From Algihabitans albus (lineage in GTDB: Bacteria > Pseudomonadota > Alphaproteobacteria > Kiloniellales > DSM-21159): a DNA stretch of 64,000 bases. The notes beneath the pieces were generated by a model. The model saw only the letters and a program-made list of their open reading frames with translations, made no database searches and was not told where the DNA came from. The DNA lies in NCBI RefSeq assembly GCF_003572205.1, contig NZ_QXNY01000003.1, positions 496,001-560,000 of the forward strand, read 5' to 3'. Both the position numbers and the translations under genes were made by a program. Position 1 is the stretch's first letter; each line of letters starts with the position of its first letter. Below are positions 17,459-25,723 of this stretch, piece after piece.

Positions 17459-18205
17459 CTAGAATTCCAGACGCTGGAAGACCTCGATCTCTTCGTACAT
17501 CCACTCGCCGATTACGTTCATCGAGCCGGTCACGAACAGCAGGCCGGTGACGACGAGGAAGGCACCCATCGCCTTTTCCACCTTCGGCAAGTGACGCTTG
17601 AACCTCTGGAACCAACGCATGAATCGCTCGAGAAAGAGCGCGGCCAGGAGGAAGGGAATGCCGATGCCGGCAGCATAGGTACCAAGCAGACTCGCACCAT
17701 AAAAGAGACTGTCGTTGGTGGCCGCGGTGGCGAGGACGGCAGAGAGAACAGGTCCCGCGCAGGGTGTCCAGCCGAAGGCGAAGGCCAGCCCGATCACGTA
17801 GGCGCCCAGCATCCCGGCGGGCTTGTCGCCAACCTGGAAGCGGGCCTCGCGGTACAGCAGCGAGATACGGAAGACTCCCAGGAAGTGCAGCCCCAGGACG
17901 ATGATGATGACACCGGCAATCGGCGCCAGAATGTGGCTATAGCGGGCGATGAAGACGGAGATGGCGCTGGCGCCCAGTCCCATCAGCACGAAAACGGTCG
18001 AGAAACCGAGGACAAAGGCGATGGCAGTGACAAAGACCTTGCGCGCCACCCCCGGCTCGACGGTGGCGGTCCCGTCACCCGAGGCCTGGAGAGTCACGCC
18101 GGACAGGAAGGCGAGATAGGCAGGCACCAGCGGCAGCACACAGGGGCTCAGGAACGACAGCGCCCCGGCGCCCAGTGCACCCAGATAGGTAACCCCGAAA
18201 TCCAT
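17459..18205 (-). CDS. soxV: Cytochrome c biogenesis/thiol transport protein, CcdA family (SoxV-like)
   Basis: A 248-residue inner-membrane protein with about six membrane helices. The two redox cysteines of the family are in SFLSPCVLPLVPAYLAFLSG and FGWTPCAGPVLSAVL. CcdA/SoxV proteins carry reducing power from cytoplasmic thioredoxin to periplasmic thiol proteins. It is the last gene of the sox run, 31 bp after soxB. A SoxV role (keeping SoxYZ reduced with a periplasmic thioredoxin such as the one encoded at 22.7 kb) fits better than general cytochrome maturation. The symbol is by context. Confidence 0.85.
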   Translation of the reverse strand: MDFGVTYLGALGAGALSFLSPCVLPLVPAYLAFLSGVTLQASGDGTATVEPGVARKVFVTAIAFVLGFSTVFVLMGLGASAISVFIARYSHILAPIAGVIIIVLGLHFLGVFRISLLYREARFQVGDKPAGMLGAYVIGLAFAFGWTPCAGPVLSAVLATAATNDSLFYGASLLGTYAAGIGIPFLLAALFLERFMRWFQRFKRHLPKVEKAMGAFLVVTGLLFVTGSMNVIGEWMYEEIEVFQRLEF

Positions 18206-18236
18206 GAGCGTCGTTCCGCCGGAGCTAAGCGGGAGG

Positions 18237-19931
18237 TCAGCCGATCACCTTGATCGACTCGTTGGGTTGCAGCCGCACCGCCCCCTGCTTTTCGATCCAC
18301 TGGCTGACGACATCGTAGACCGGCGGTCCTTCCGTGCCCTCGTTCACGCTGGCCCAGCCAGTCACCACGTAGCTGCGATCCGGATCTATCGGACTGCCGT
18401 CCTTTAGCAGGGTCATATTGGAAATGCGCTGTCCGATCGGCTTGTGGATGTCGATCGTGTAGCCCATACCGCCGACGCGTACCATGTCGCCGCCCTGCTG
18501 GTAGTAGGGGTCCGGATTGAAAAGATTGTCGCCCACGTCTTCCAGGATCAGCTTCAGCATGTCACCGGTCATTTCCTGGCGATAGGCGGCCGGATAGGTG
18601 ATCGATGTCATCGAGTAGACGTCGTCGACCGTGATGTCCTGGCCCGGCAGCAGCGTGGCACCCCAGCGGAAGCCCGGCGAGAGCGCAATCTCTGCGTCGC
18701 GCTCGTCCAGCAGGGCCTGACAGATCAAATCGTCGAAGGTGCCGTTGAAGTTGCCGCGCCGGTAAAGCAACTGGTCGGTCGTCCCCAAAACTCGATCGAT
18801 CTCTCCGGCGAAGGGGGCCCTGATGTCCTGGACCAAGGCGGCCATTTCCGGATCCGGCTGGATTGCATCGGCCAGCACGGGGATCAGGCGATAGCGAAAG
18901 TCGGCGACGTGCCCGCCCTCCACCTTGAGATCGAGTCGGGAGAGAAACTTGCCGTGGCTGCCGGAGGCGACCAGCAGGGTGCTGCCCACCTGCTCGACCT
19001 GCGGCAGCGCATCGTGGGTATGGCCGGTCAGGATCACGTCGATGCCGGGAACGCGACCGGCCATCTTGCGATCTACGTCAAAGCCGTTGTGGCTCAGAAG
19101 CACCACGACCTCGGCACCTTCGGCGCGGGCGGTGCTGACGTGCTGTGCGACTTCCTCCTCGCGGATACCGAATGACCACTGCGGAATCTTGTACCGCGGG
19201 TTGGCGACCGGCGTGTAGGGGAAGGCCTGGCCGACCACAGCCACCTTGACGCCGCCACGCTCGAAGAAGGCCGTATTCTCGAAGACCGGCTCGTCCCAGT
19301 CGGTGTCGCGCACATTGCCGCAAAGGAAGGGGAAACCGAGCTCGGGAATCAGCTCCTCCACTCGTTCCTGGCCGTAGGTGAACTCCCAGTGCGCGGTCAT
19401 GGCATCGCAACCGAGTTCCTGGAACACCTTCACCATATCGCTGCCCTGGGTCATCAGCGACGTGTAGGAGCCCTGCCAGGTATCGCCTCCGTCGAGGAAA
19501 AGCGTGTTGTCCGGCCGCTCGGCGCGGATCGCCTTGATCAAGGTCGCCAGCCGGTCGACCCCACCGACCTTGCCGTAGTCGCGGGCCAGCGCCACGAAGT
19601 CCTGATCGGACATGGTGTAGGCGCCGAGGCTGCCCGGCGTCAGGCCGTAATGTGCCAGAAAGTCTTTCCCGGTCAGATGCGGCGGTAGACCGGTCACTTC
19701 GCCCACGCCCAGATTGATCGAGGGTTCCCGGAAGTAGATCGGCTTGAGTTGTGCGTGCATGTCTGTGACGTGCAGCAAGGTGACCTGCCCAAGCGGGTCG
19801 AACTGCAGAAGCTCGTCCTGGCCGATACGTTGCTGAGCCGCCAAACGGCCAAGGCCGCCCTTGTTGCCGGTCAGAATTGCCGTGGCTGCCGCCACCGTCA
19901 GGAAATCGCGCCGTGAAAACATGAGGCTCAC
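18237..19931 (-). CDS. soxB: Thiosulfohydrolase SoxB
   Basis: A 564-residue periplasmic dimanganese enzyme that hydrolyses sulfate from the cysteine-bound sulfonate on SoxY. A twin-arginine signal is present (FSRRDFLTVAAA). Metal-site motifs of the 5'-nucleotidase superfamily are visible: LLHVTDMHAQLKP, FLDGGDTWQGS, LLSHNGFDVD and ILTGHTHDALP. The length is normal for SoxB. The start is GTG 19931; an in-frame ATG at 19922 would also keep the Tat signal. It lies 244 bp downstream of soxA and just upstream of the ccdA-like gene. Confidence 0.96.
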   Translation of the reverse strand: MSLMFSRRDFLTVAAATAILTGNKGGLGRLAAQQRIGQDELLQFDPLGQVTLLHVTDMHAQLKPIYFREPSINLGVGEVTGLPPHLTGKDFLAHYGLTPGSLGAYTMSDQDFVALARDYGKVGGVDRLATLIKAIRAERPDNTLFLDGGDTWQGSYTSLMTQGSDMVKVFQELGCDAMTAHWEFTYGQERVEELIPELGFPFLCGNVRDTDWDEPVFENTAFFERGGVKVAVVGQAFPYTPVANPRYKIPQWSFGIREEEVAQHVSTARAEGAEVVVLLSHNGFDVDRKMAGRVPGIDVILTGHTHDALPQVEQVGSTLLVASGSHGKFLSRLDLKVEGGHVADFRYRLIPVLADAIQPDPEMAALVQDIRAPFAGEIDRVLGTTDQLLYRRGNFNGTFDDLICQALLDERDAEIALSPGFRWGATLLPGQDITVDDVYSMTSITYPAAYRQEMTGDMLKLILEDVGDNLFNPDPYYQQGGDMVRVGGMGYTIDIHKPIGQRISNMTLLKDGSPIDPDRSYVVTGWASVNEGTEGPPVYDVVSQWIEKQGAVRLQPNESIKVIG

Positions 19932-20175
19932 CCGCTGCCTGTTATGGGGTTTCGCACAGCTTCATCGCTGAAACGACGCCGACCGGTGTTTCGAAAGCCC
20001 GTCTCAATCACAACGTCCGTCTCGCGTATGACCATCTCAATGGCCGGACTCACTGGCCAGACTCGCGGACCGAGAACCGCTTTGGAGAACGGAAAGTCGG
20101 TGCTCGCCGGTTAGCTCGCCCAAGCACCGCTCGTGCCATCGTGCTGAGTGACCGGTGCCCGTCTATTGCAAACCT

Positions 20176-21036
20176 CTACTGGCGCACCGACGGCGCTTCC
20201 ACCGGCAAACCCATGCCACGCCATGCCAAGTAGAGTTCGAGATTCACGTACTCATCGGATCCATTGGCAAAAGGAACCGAACGAACCTGACGGTTGCAGC
20301 CGCGGAAACGGCGATGCAGAGAGCCGATCTTCTGCCATTTCAGCCGATAGGTCGGGAAGCCGTTGCTATGTCCCTGGCTCAGCAGATCGGCACGGATGTA
20401 CATCCCGTAGTTGGTTTCATGGCAGGTCGAGCAGGCCATGTCGAGTTGGCCCCGGCGCTCGTAGTAGAATTCCTTGCCCTTCTCAAAGAAGGGGGCAGCT
20501 TCGCCCTCGATCGACACATCGACCGGCATACCGAGCGACTGGTGGCGCACATAGGCGGTCATGCCCAGAAGTTCATCGGACTCCCACTTCCAAGGCTCCG
20601 CCTGCATGTTCTCGGTACGGCAGAGATTGATCCGCTGCTCCAGATTGATCAGCTTGCCCGAAGCCTCGTGATACTTGGGATAGGTTGCACCGACACCTTG
20701 CATGGTCTCGGTGGCATCCGTATGGCAGTCGGCACAAGCCTTGCCGGCCTGCCCATCGGCTGTCGACCACAGGTCTTCGGCCTGCTCCGTCCAGATGAAG
20801 GCCGGATTCATGAACTCATCGTCCTGCAGCTCACGGGTCTCCGGCGTACGGAAGTAGTAGCCGCTGATCAATTCGGACAAGGGACTGCCCTCCGGCGGCG
20901 GCACCGAATTGTAGCTCCCATCCCGATAAGGAATGCCGCTGTCCTGCGCGCTCGCCTCGCCGACAAATGCGGAGACAGCCGTGAGACCGGCTAAGCCACC
21001 GAGGGCAAAGGCCCTGCCAAAGGATCTGAAAATCAC
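20176..21036 (-). CDS. soxA: Dihaem cytochrome SoxA
   Basis: A 286-residue periplasmic cytochrome, the catalytic partner of SoxX. It has a Sec signal (FALGGLAGLTAVSAFVGEASA). Two CXXCH haem sites are present: KACADCHTD and DMACSTCHET. Cysteines at NLCRTEN and FRGCNRQVRSVPF match the axial ligands, the latter being the persulfide ligand of the catalytic haem. SoxXA joins thiosulfate to the SoxY cysteine. The start is GTG 21036 behind a GGGGGAGAG ribosome site. A 244-bp gap follows before soxB, in which I saw no gene or clear terminator. Confidence 0.95.
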   Translation of the reverse strand: MIFRSFGRAFALGGLAGLTAVSAFVGEASAQDSGIPYRDGSYNSVPPPEGSPLSELISGYYFRTPETRELQDDEFMNPAFIWTEQAEDLWSTADGQAGKACADCHTDATETMQGVGATYPKYHEASGKLINLEQRINLCRTENMQAEPWKWESDELLGMTAYVRHQSLGMPVDVSIEGEAAPFFEKGKEFYYERRGQLDMACSTCHETNYGMYIRADLLSQGHSNGFPTYRLKWQKIGSLHRRFRGCNRQVRSVPFANGSDEYVNLELYLAWRGMGLPVEAPSVRQ

Positions 21037-21155
21037 CCGTCTCTCCCCCTACCTATCGTTCTTCTTATTGCGACCGCTTCGGGTTCTCAGGCTACAGCCC
21101 CGCTGCTCGGCCAGCCGGGACTTCGACCGGCCGAGCAGCAGAACCTGAAACGACA

Positions 21156-21488
21156 TCACGTAACGGCCAACTCCTGGCTGTGCGTGTAGATCTCGCCGTT
21201 ATCGTCGTGCCAGATGAACTCCAGCTCGCCGCTCTCCTCTGCCGTGACATAGAAAGCGACATAGGGATTGGCCGAGATGGCCGGATGCAGGTCGACGGAG
21301 AAAACGATCTCACCGTTATACTTGCATTCGAACTTGTTGATGATCTGGCGGGGGATCAACTCGCCGGTTGCACGGTCCTTGCGCTGGCCCGACTCCATCT
21401 CATGCGAGATCAGGGTCTTGATCTCCATGACCTCGCCCGCACTCGCGGACTTCGGGGCCTTGACGCGGGGCTTGGGCTTCTTTGCCAT
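21156..21488 (-). CDS. soxZ: Sulfur carrier complex subunit SoxZ
   Basis: A 110-residue protein with the fold and length of SoxZ (PRVKAPKSASAGEVMEIKTLISHEMESG, then HPAISANPYVAF and EFIWHDDNGEIYT). It binds SoxY and has no signal of its own, being exported with SoxY. It is 18 bp downstream of soxY and has a GGAGGAG ribosome site. Confidence 0.96.
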   Translation of the reverse strand: MAKKPKPRVKAPKSASAGEVMEIKTLISHEMESGQRKDRATGELIPRQIINKFECKYNGEIVFSVDLHPAISANPYVAFYVTAEESGELEFIWHDDNGEIYTHSQELAVT

Positions 21489-21506
21489 CGGAACTCTCCT
21501 CCTTAC

Positions 21507-21989
21507 TCAGCCGCCGCAGCCGCCGATGGTGACCTTAACCTCGGCCTGGGTCCGATAGACCTTGCCGTCCGACATCTCGGCGACCGCGACGATGTTCTGG
21601 GTCTGCGCCAGACGCATGCGGGTCGAGGCCTCGGCCAGACCGGACTTCGGCGAGAAGTGGAAGCTGACCACGTCCGGACGCGGATTGCCGTCAGCGAAGA
21701 CGTGCAGGTGCCGGACATAGCTGTCGGGAGTCATGGGGCTGTCGATTGAGACACCCAGCGGGACGGTGTTTCCGTTCTCCGCGATCTGCGGCAGGTCGAG
21801 GCGAATAATCTCCGCCCCATCCTCTGCGGTTGCGTCGCCGATCAGCTTGCTCAGCGATTCTTCGACCATCGCCAGATCCGCCTTGGCAGGTCCGGCGGCG
21901 ATCAAGGCCGCAGCCGCGGCGCTACCGGCTCCGACGGTAACGATGAAGTGGCGTCGGGTGATACCCGCCGCCGTCATCTGCTTGCTCAT
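21507..21989 (-). CDS. soxY: Sulfur carrier protein SoxY
   Basis: A 160-residue periplasmic carrier that holds sulfur intermediates on a C-terminal cysteine. The protein ends in the diagnostic swinging-arm GGCGG. A twin-arginine signal (ITRRHFIVTVGAGSAAAAALI) exports it with SoxZ. I chose ATG 21989, which follows GAGGAG at good spacing, over an in-frame ATG at 22010. It is second in the soxXYZAB order. Confidence 0.96.
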   Translation of the reverse strand: MSKQMTAAGITRRHFIVTVGAGSAAAAALIAAGPAKADLAMVEESLSKLIGDATAEDGAEIIRLDLPQIAENGNTVPLGVSIDSPMTPDSYVRHLHVFADGNPRPDVVSFHFSPKSGLAEASTRMRLAQTQNIVAVAEMSDGKVYRTQAEVKVTIGGCGG

Positions 21990-22106
21990 GCGTTGCAACT
22001 CCTCTTGCATCTCGCTTTGGCTGCTGTCCCGTGCCGCGTCTGCATCTTGCCGGCAGACTTCGGAAGCGTTCGCTCGAGACCCCTGTCTTCCTGGTCCCAG
22101 CCGCGG

Positions 22107-22565
22107 CTACTCCTTCAGTGTCTTCAAATAGGCCACGACGTCCTCCACCTGCTGAGCCGTGAGGATCGGCTTGCCCTCGAATTGTTCGGACACGCGGTGC
22201 TTTTCCCCGACGTCGTAGAAGGCCGGCATCATGCTGTAAGGATTCAACTCGTGAGAGTTCACCACCTGCATGCGCAGTTGGCCTTCGTCGAGGCGATCCC
22301 CGACACCGTCGAGCGGCGGTCCGACCTCACCGTGGAAGGCCTGTTCGGGGATCGGCATGGCGTGGCACGACAAGCAGTTACCGAGCTGCCGGTTGATGAC
22401 AACGGCACGCCCGCGTTCACTGTCGCCGGGCTCGCTGGTCAGCGGTTCGGCAATGCTGAAATCGACGATTTCATAGGCAACCAACTCTTCGGCCACGGTT
22501 GCCGTCGCCACTACGGACAGAGTGACCACAACCGCAGCGGCGGTCGTCAACAGCTTCCAATCCAA
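22107..22565 (-). CDS. soxX: Monohaem cytochrome SoxX
   Basis: A 152-residue periplasmic cytochrome with a Sec signal (LLTTAAAVVVTLSVVATATVA) and one CXXCH site (GNCLSCHAMP), followed by the GPPLDGVGDRLDEGQLRM and MMPAFYDV stretches typical of SoxX, the latter with the axial Met. It accepts electrons from SoxA. The start appears to be TTG 22565, preceded by GGGAGGACG. It is the first sox gene of the minus-strand run. Confidence 0.93.
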   Translation of the reverse strand: MDWKLLTTAAAVVVTLSVVATATVAEELVAYEIVDFSIAEPLTSEPGDSERGRAVVINRQLGNCLSCHAMPIPEQAFHGEVGPPLDGVGDRLDEGQLRMQVVNSHELNPYSMMPAFYDVGEKHRVSEQFEGKPILTAQQVEDVVAYLKTLKE

Positions 22566-22725
22566 CAGGCGTCCTCCCCTGACTGACGCGATGCCAACAT
22601 TTCAATCCCGGCTGTCGACCAGATCCTCTTCGCGATCTTGGTAGCAATCACCGGGCAGAACAACCACCAGCGACTGCATGCCTGGGTCGTTCGATGTTTT
22701 GTTGCGTCAATCGTACCGTCCTGGA

Positions 22726-22748
22726 ACATTATATCAAGATCGAATGTG
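22726..22748. promoter_or_regulatory. Candidate sox promoter/operator
   Basis: On the minus strand a perfect TATAAT hexamer occurs at 22733-22728, about 160 bp upstream of soxX. It lies inside an imperfect inverted repeat (ACATT ... AATGT) that also abuts the proposed start of the divergent thioredoxin gene. The sequence ATTCGAT in this site recurs upstream of the FccA gene near 42.65 kb. No convincing -35 box was identified, so the call is tentative. Confidence 0.3.
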
Positions 22749-23144
22749 ACTAAGGTCCCCAATAAGGTGTATCGCATCTTAGCTATCGGTTTGGTCTGGC
22801 TGGCCTTCGGACCCGCAGCATCCGCCTGGGCGCAGTCGGCCGTGGTCGAGCTCGTGATGTTCGAATCCGACGCCTGCCCCTTCTGCCAGCAGTGGAATGC
22901 GGAGATTGGCGGCATCTACGCCGAAACGCCGGAAGGTCGGGCGGCGCCACTGCGCCGGGTCGACCTGCATGAGAAACCGCCGGACGACCTTCGAAACATC
23001 CAGCGCAGCGTGATCTACACGCCAACCTTCGTGCTGTTGCGGCAAGGCGAGGAGATCGGTCGGATCGCCGGTTATCCCGGGGAGCATTTCTTCTGGCCGC
23101 TGCTGGACAATCTGCTGGACGAAGCCGGGGGATCGAAAAACTGA
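22746..23144 (+). CDS. SoxS-like periplasmic thioredoxin
   Basis: A thioredoxin-fold protein of about 132 residues with an N-terminal signal (VYRILAIGLVWLAFGPAASAWAQS) and the redox motif CPFC in LVMFESDACPFCQQWN. It is divergent from soxXYZAB, and SoxS/SoxW-type thioredoxins reactivate SoxYZ by reducing it, so this role is inferred, with the CcdA-like protein as electron source. The start is uncertain. I use GTG 22746 because it precedes the signal peptide directly; the frame is open to 22638. Confidence 0.82.
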   Translation: MTKVPNKVYRILAIGLVWLAFGPAASAWAQSAVVELVMFESDACPFCQQWNAEIGGIYAETPEGRAAPLRRVDLHEKPPDDLRNIQRSVIYTPTFVLLRQGEEIGRIAGYPGEHFFWPLLDNLLDEAGGSKN

Positions 23145-23201
23145 CGGCGAGGTCGAACAGCCGCCGGTCGCAATAAGGATCGCAACAGAGAGGGAGAGCG
23201 A

Positions 23202-23714
23202 ATGACCCGCATGTTTCTTGCTGCAGCCTTACTGGCCGCAGTCGCCGCAGCACCAATCGGTGCTGGGGACGCAAAGGCCGAAGACGAGGCACTGGTGACT
23301 TTCGAGGTCCTGACGCCTGAACTGGCCGGCGAGCTCGCCACCAATACGCTTTTGGCCTGCCGTGAAGAGGGCTTTCAGGTCGGCGTGGCGGTGGTGGACC
23401 GCTTCGGCGTTCTACAAGCCTTCCTGCGCGACCGCTTCGCCGGCCCACACACGCCGGACACGGCTACCCGCAAGGCTTGGACGACGGTCAGTTTCCGCGA
23501 GGACACCCTGGATTTGGTGGAGGCCACCGCCAGCGGTCCGCAGAGCGGCGCCCGCGACATCACCAACGCGCTGATGCTGGGCGGCGGCGTACAGATCCTG
23601 GTTCAGGGCAGGATGGTCGGTGCCGTCGGCGTCTCAGGTGCCCCGGGTGGGGCGGAAGATCATGCTTGTGCCGTGGCCGGGATCGCGTCGATCGAGAGCC
23701 AACTGCCCTTCTGA
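23202..23714 (+). CDS. Exported GlcG/HbpS-family haem-binding-like protein
   Basis: A 170-residue protein with a Sec signal (MFLAAALLAAVAAAPIGAGDAKA) and a GlcG/HbpS domain: FQVGVAVVDRFGVLQAFLRD, TATRKAWTTVSF, and the terminal GAVGVSGAPGGAEDHACAVAGI. Members of the family bind haem or cobalamin, or are of unknown role. It follows the thioredoxin gene by 57 bp and probably shares its transcript. HbpS-like genes are found near sox clusters, and a role in handling cytochrome haem is conceivable but unproven. Confidence 0.87.
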   Translation: MTRMFLAAALLAAVAAAPIGAGDAKAEDEALVTFEVLTPELAGELATNTLLACREEGFQVGVAVVDRFGVLQAFLRDRFAGPHTPDTATRKAWTTVSFREDTLDLVEATASGPQSGARDITNALMLGGGVQILVQGRMVGAVGVSGAPGGAEDHACAVAGIASIESQLPF

Positions 23715-23737
23715 ACCAAAGCCAACTGAAGGTTTCG

Positions 23738-23781
23738 GCGACGGACGAGAAGGTGCTCGGCAACCGCTTCTCGTCCGTCGC
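23738..23781. terminator. Perfect 15-bp stem hairpin between convergent genes
   Basis: GCGACGGACGAGAAG (23738-23752) and CTTCTCGTCCGTCGC (23767-23781) are exact inverted copies around a 14-base loop. The hairpin lies between the ends of the convergent HbpS-like and hslO genes and touches the hslO stop. No clear T-run follows on either side, so it is a candidate bidirectional or 3'-stabilising hairpin. Confidence 0.6.
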
Positions 23782-24791
23782 TAAGACTTGCGGACAGCCT
23801 CAGGATCGTCTTCCGCCGCTTGGCCGGCGTGCAGACGGTCAAGGGCCTCGTCGTCGAAACGGAAGTCGTAGGCGCAAAACTCGCAGGTCATGACGATCTC
23901 GCCTTCAACCTTGTATTCGTCGATGGCATCGCGGCCCAGGGAGCGCAGGATGTTCTCCACCTTGCTCAGCGAGCAACGGCAACCGACCGAGAGCGGGCGC
24001 GGACGAAAGACCCGAACGCCGTCTTCGTGGAACAGGCGATAGAGCAGCGTATTGGGCGGCAGCGCGGGGTCGAGCAGTTCCGCGCGGGTGCAACTCGCGG
24101 TCAAGATCAGGGCGCGATTCCAGTCCTCGCCGGAAATCTCCGGCAGGCCGTCATTCCCGGCCCGCGAGCCGCCGGTCTCGGGCACTCGTTCGATCAGAAG
24201 CGCGCTCGCCCGCCAGCCTGCCCCACCGAGCCGAGAGTCCGGCGGAGCGGCTGCCAGAAGAATCCCGGCGTTGATCTGCTGCGACTGACGAAAGTAGTGC
24301 AGCAGGCAGTCGGCGAGGCTCGGTCCCGAAAGCTCGACAAGCCCTTGATATCTCTGGGTATGCGGACCTTGGTCGACGGTAAAGGCCATATGGCCTTTAC
24401 CCAGCCAGCGTCGTACATCCAGCGGCTCTTCCGCGTCGGCCACCGGCCCGAACTCTTCCTCCTGCCGCGCCACAGCCTCCGGGTCGAAACCGGCGTAGCC
24501 GCGCAGTTCGCCCGCACTGGTCATATCCGCCACCATCGTGCGGACCGGCCCCTCGCCCTTGAGCTGCAGAGTGAAGACGCCGTCGTACTTCAAGGTCGAA
24601 GCCAGCACGCCGGTCAGGGCCAGAAGTTCCGCCAGAAGCCGCGCGACCGGGCGCGGGTAGCCCGGGCGCGTCAGGATTGTGTCGACCGGAGCCCCCAGGC
24701 GCAGCAGACGCCCACGCACTCCGGATTGCTCGATAACGAAGGGCTGGACAAGGTCATCGACCGGGCCAGCCGGCCCGGCGGGATTGGGCAC
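23781..24791 (-). CDS. hslO: Redox-regulated holdase chaperone Hsp33
   Basis: A 336-residue cytoplasmic chaperone. The C-terminal zinc/redox switch has CRC (VGCRCSLSKVENILRSLG) and CEFC (EIVMTCEFCAYDF), the expected CxC and CxxC pair. The start is inferred as GTG 24791, overlapping the argF stop (TAGTG), which gives a normal length. Oxidative stress activates this protein by disulfide formation. The link to arginine genes (argD-argF-hslO) is common in Rhodospirillales-like genomes as far as I recall. Confidence 0.93.
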   Translation of the reverse strand: MPNPAGPAGPVDDLVQPFVIEQSGVRGRLLRLGAPVDTILTRPGYPRPVARLLAELLALTGVLASTLKYDGVFTLQLKGEGPVRTMVADMTSAGELRGYAGFDPEAVARQEEEFGPVADAEEPLDVRRWLGKGHMAFTVDQGPHTQRYQGLVELSGPSLADCLLHYFRQSQQINAGILLAAAPPDSRLGGAGWRASALLIERVPETGGSRAGNDGLPEISGEDWNRALILTASCTRAELLDPALPPNTLLYRLFHEDGVRVFRPRPLSVGCRCSLSKVENILRSLGRDAIDEYKVEGEIVMTCEFCAYDFRFDDEALDRLHAGQAAEDDPEAVRKS

Positions 24792-25723
24792 TAGGATTCC
24801 AGGCACCAGAGCAGAATACCCTTTTGCGCGTGCAAGCGGTTCTCGGCCTCGTCCCACACTACGGAACGCGGGCCGTCGATCACCTCGTCGGTAACCTCCT
24901 CGCCGCGATGGGCCGGCAGGCAATGCATAAAGATGGCCTCCGGTTTCGCCTTGTCCATAAGGCGCTGGTCGACCTGATAGGGTTTGAGCAGGTTGTGTCG
25001 GCGAATCGAGTCGCCGTTGTCGTCCCCCATCGAGACCCAGGTGTCGGTGACGACGCAGTCCGCCCCCTCCACAGCCTTCTCCACATCGGACGTGACAACG
25101 ACCTGGCCGCCCGACTGCGCGCCGGCCCACTCCAGGACATCAGCGGGCGGTCTGAGCGCCTCAGGTGTTGCCAAACGCAGTTCGAAGTCGAAACGAGCGG
25201 CGGCATGCACCCAGGAGGCAGCCATGTTGTTGCCGTCGCCCGACCAGGCCACCACACGGCCGGCAATCGATCCGCAGTGCTCCTCGAAAGTCATGACGTC
25301 GGCCATCAACTGGCAGGGATGGGTCCGATCGGTCAAACCGTTGATCACCGGCACGCTGGCGTGGTCCGCAAGCTCCAGCAGCTTCTCCTCCTTGGTCGTG
25401 CGGATCATGATCGCGTCGACATAGCGGGAGAGGACGCGGGCGGTATCCGCGACGGTCTCGCCACGGCCGAGCTGCGTCCCGCTCGGCTCGAGCACGATCG
25501 GCTCCCCTCCCAACTGCCGAATGCCGACCTCGAACGACACGCGGGTGCGGGTCGAGGGTTTCTCGAAAATCATTGCCAAGGCCTTGCCGGCCAGCGGCTT
25601 GTCGGCTCCGGCGTCGCCGGCCTTGATCGCACGGCCGAGATCCAGAACCTCGCGCAAGGTGGCTGCGTCGAAACGGTCGAGGTCGAGGAAGTGCCGGGGA
25701 AGTTTGGACCCCATACCGCTCAT
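24791..25723 (-). CDS. argF: Ornithine carbamoyltransferase
   Basis: A 310-residue enzyme that makes citrulline from ornithine and carbamoyl phosphate. The carbamoyl-phosphate site STRTRVSFE, the HPCQLMAD motif and the ornithine-site [12 protein letters not shown] are all present. The start ATG overlaps the argD stop by four bases and the stop touches the hslO start, giving a tight operon. A Met three codons in is an alternative start. Confidence 0.96.
   Translation of the reverse strand: MSGMGSKLPRHFLDLDRFDAATLREVLDLGRAIKAGDAGADKPLAGKALAMIFEKPSTRTRVSFEVGIRQLGGEPIVLEPSGTQLGRGETVADTARVLSRYVDAIMIRTTKEEKLLELADHASVPVINGLTDRTHPCQLMADVMTFEEHCGSIAGRVVAWSGDGNNMAASWVHAAARFDFELRLATPEALRPPADVLEWAGAQSGGQVVVTSDVEKAVEGADCVVTDTWVSMGDDNGDSIRRHNLLKPYQVDQRLMDKAKPEAIFMHCLPAHRGEEVTDEVIDGPRSVVWDEAENRLHAQKGILLWCLES

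Noticed and set aside
24791-25130. Long N-terminal extension of Hsp33
   Set aside because: It is antisense-like, Arg/Gly-rich and overlaps argF; the GTG at 24791 yields a normal Hsp33 length.
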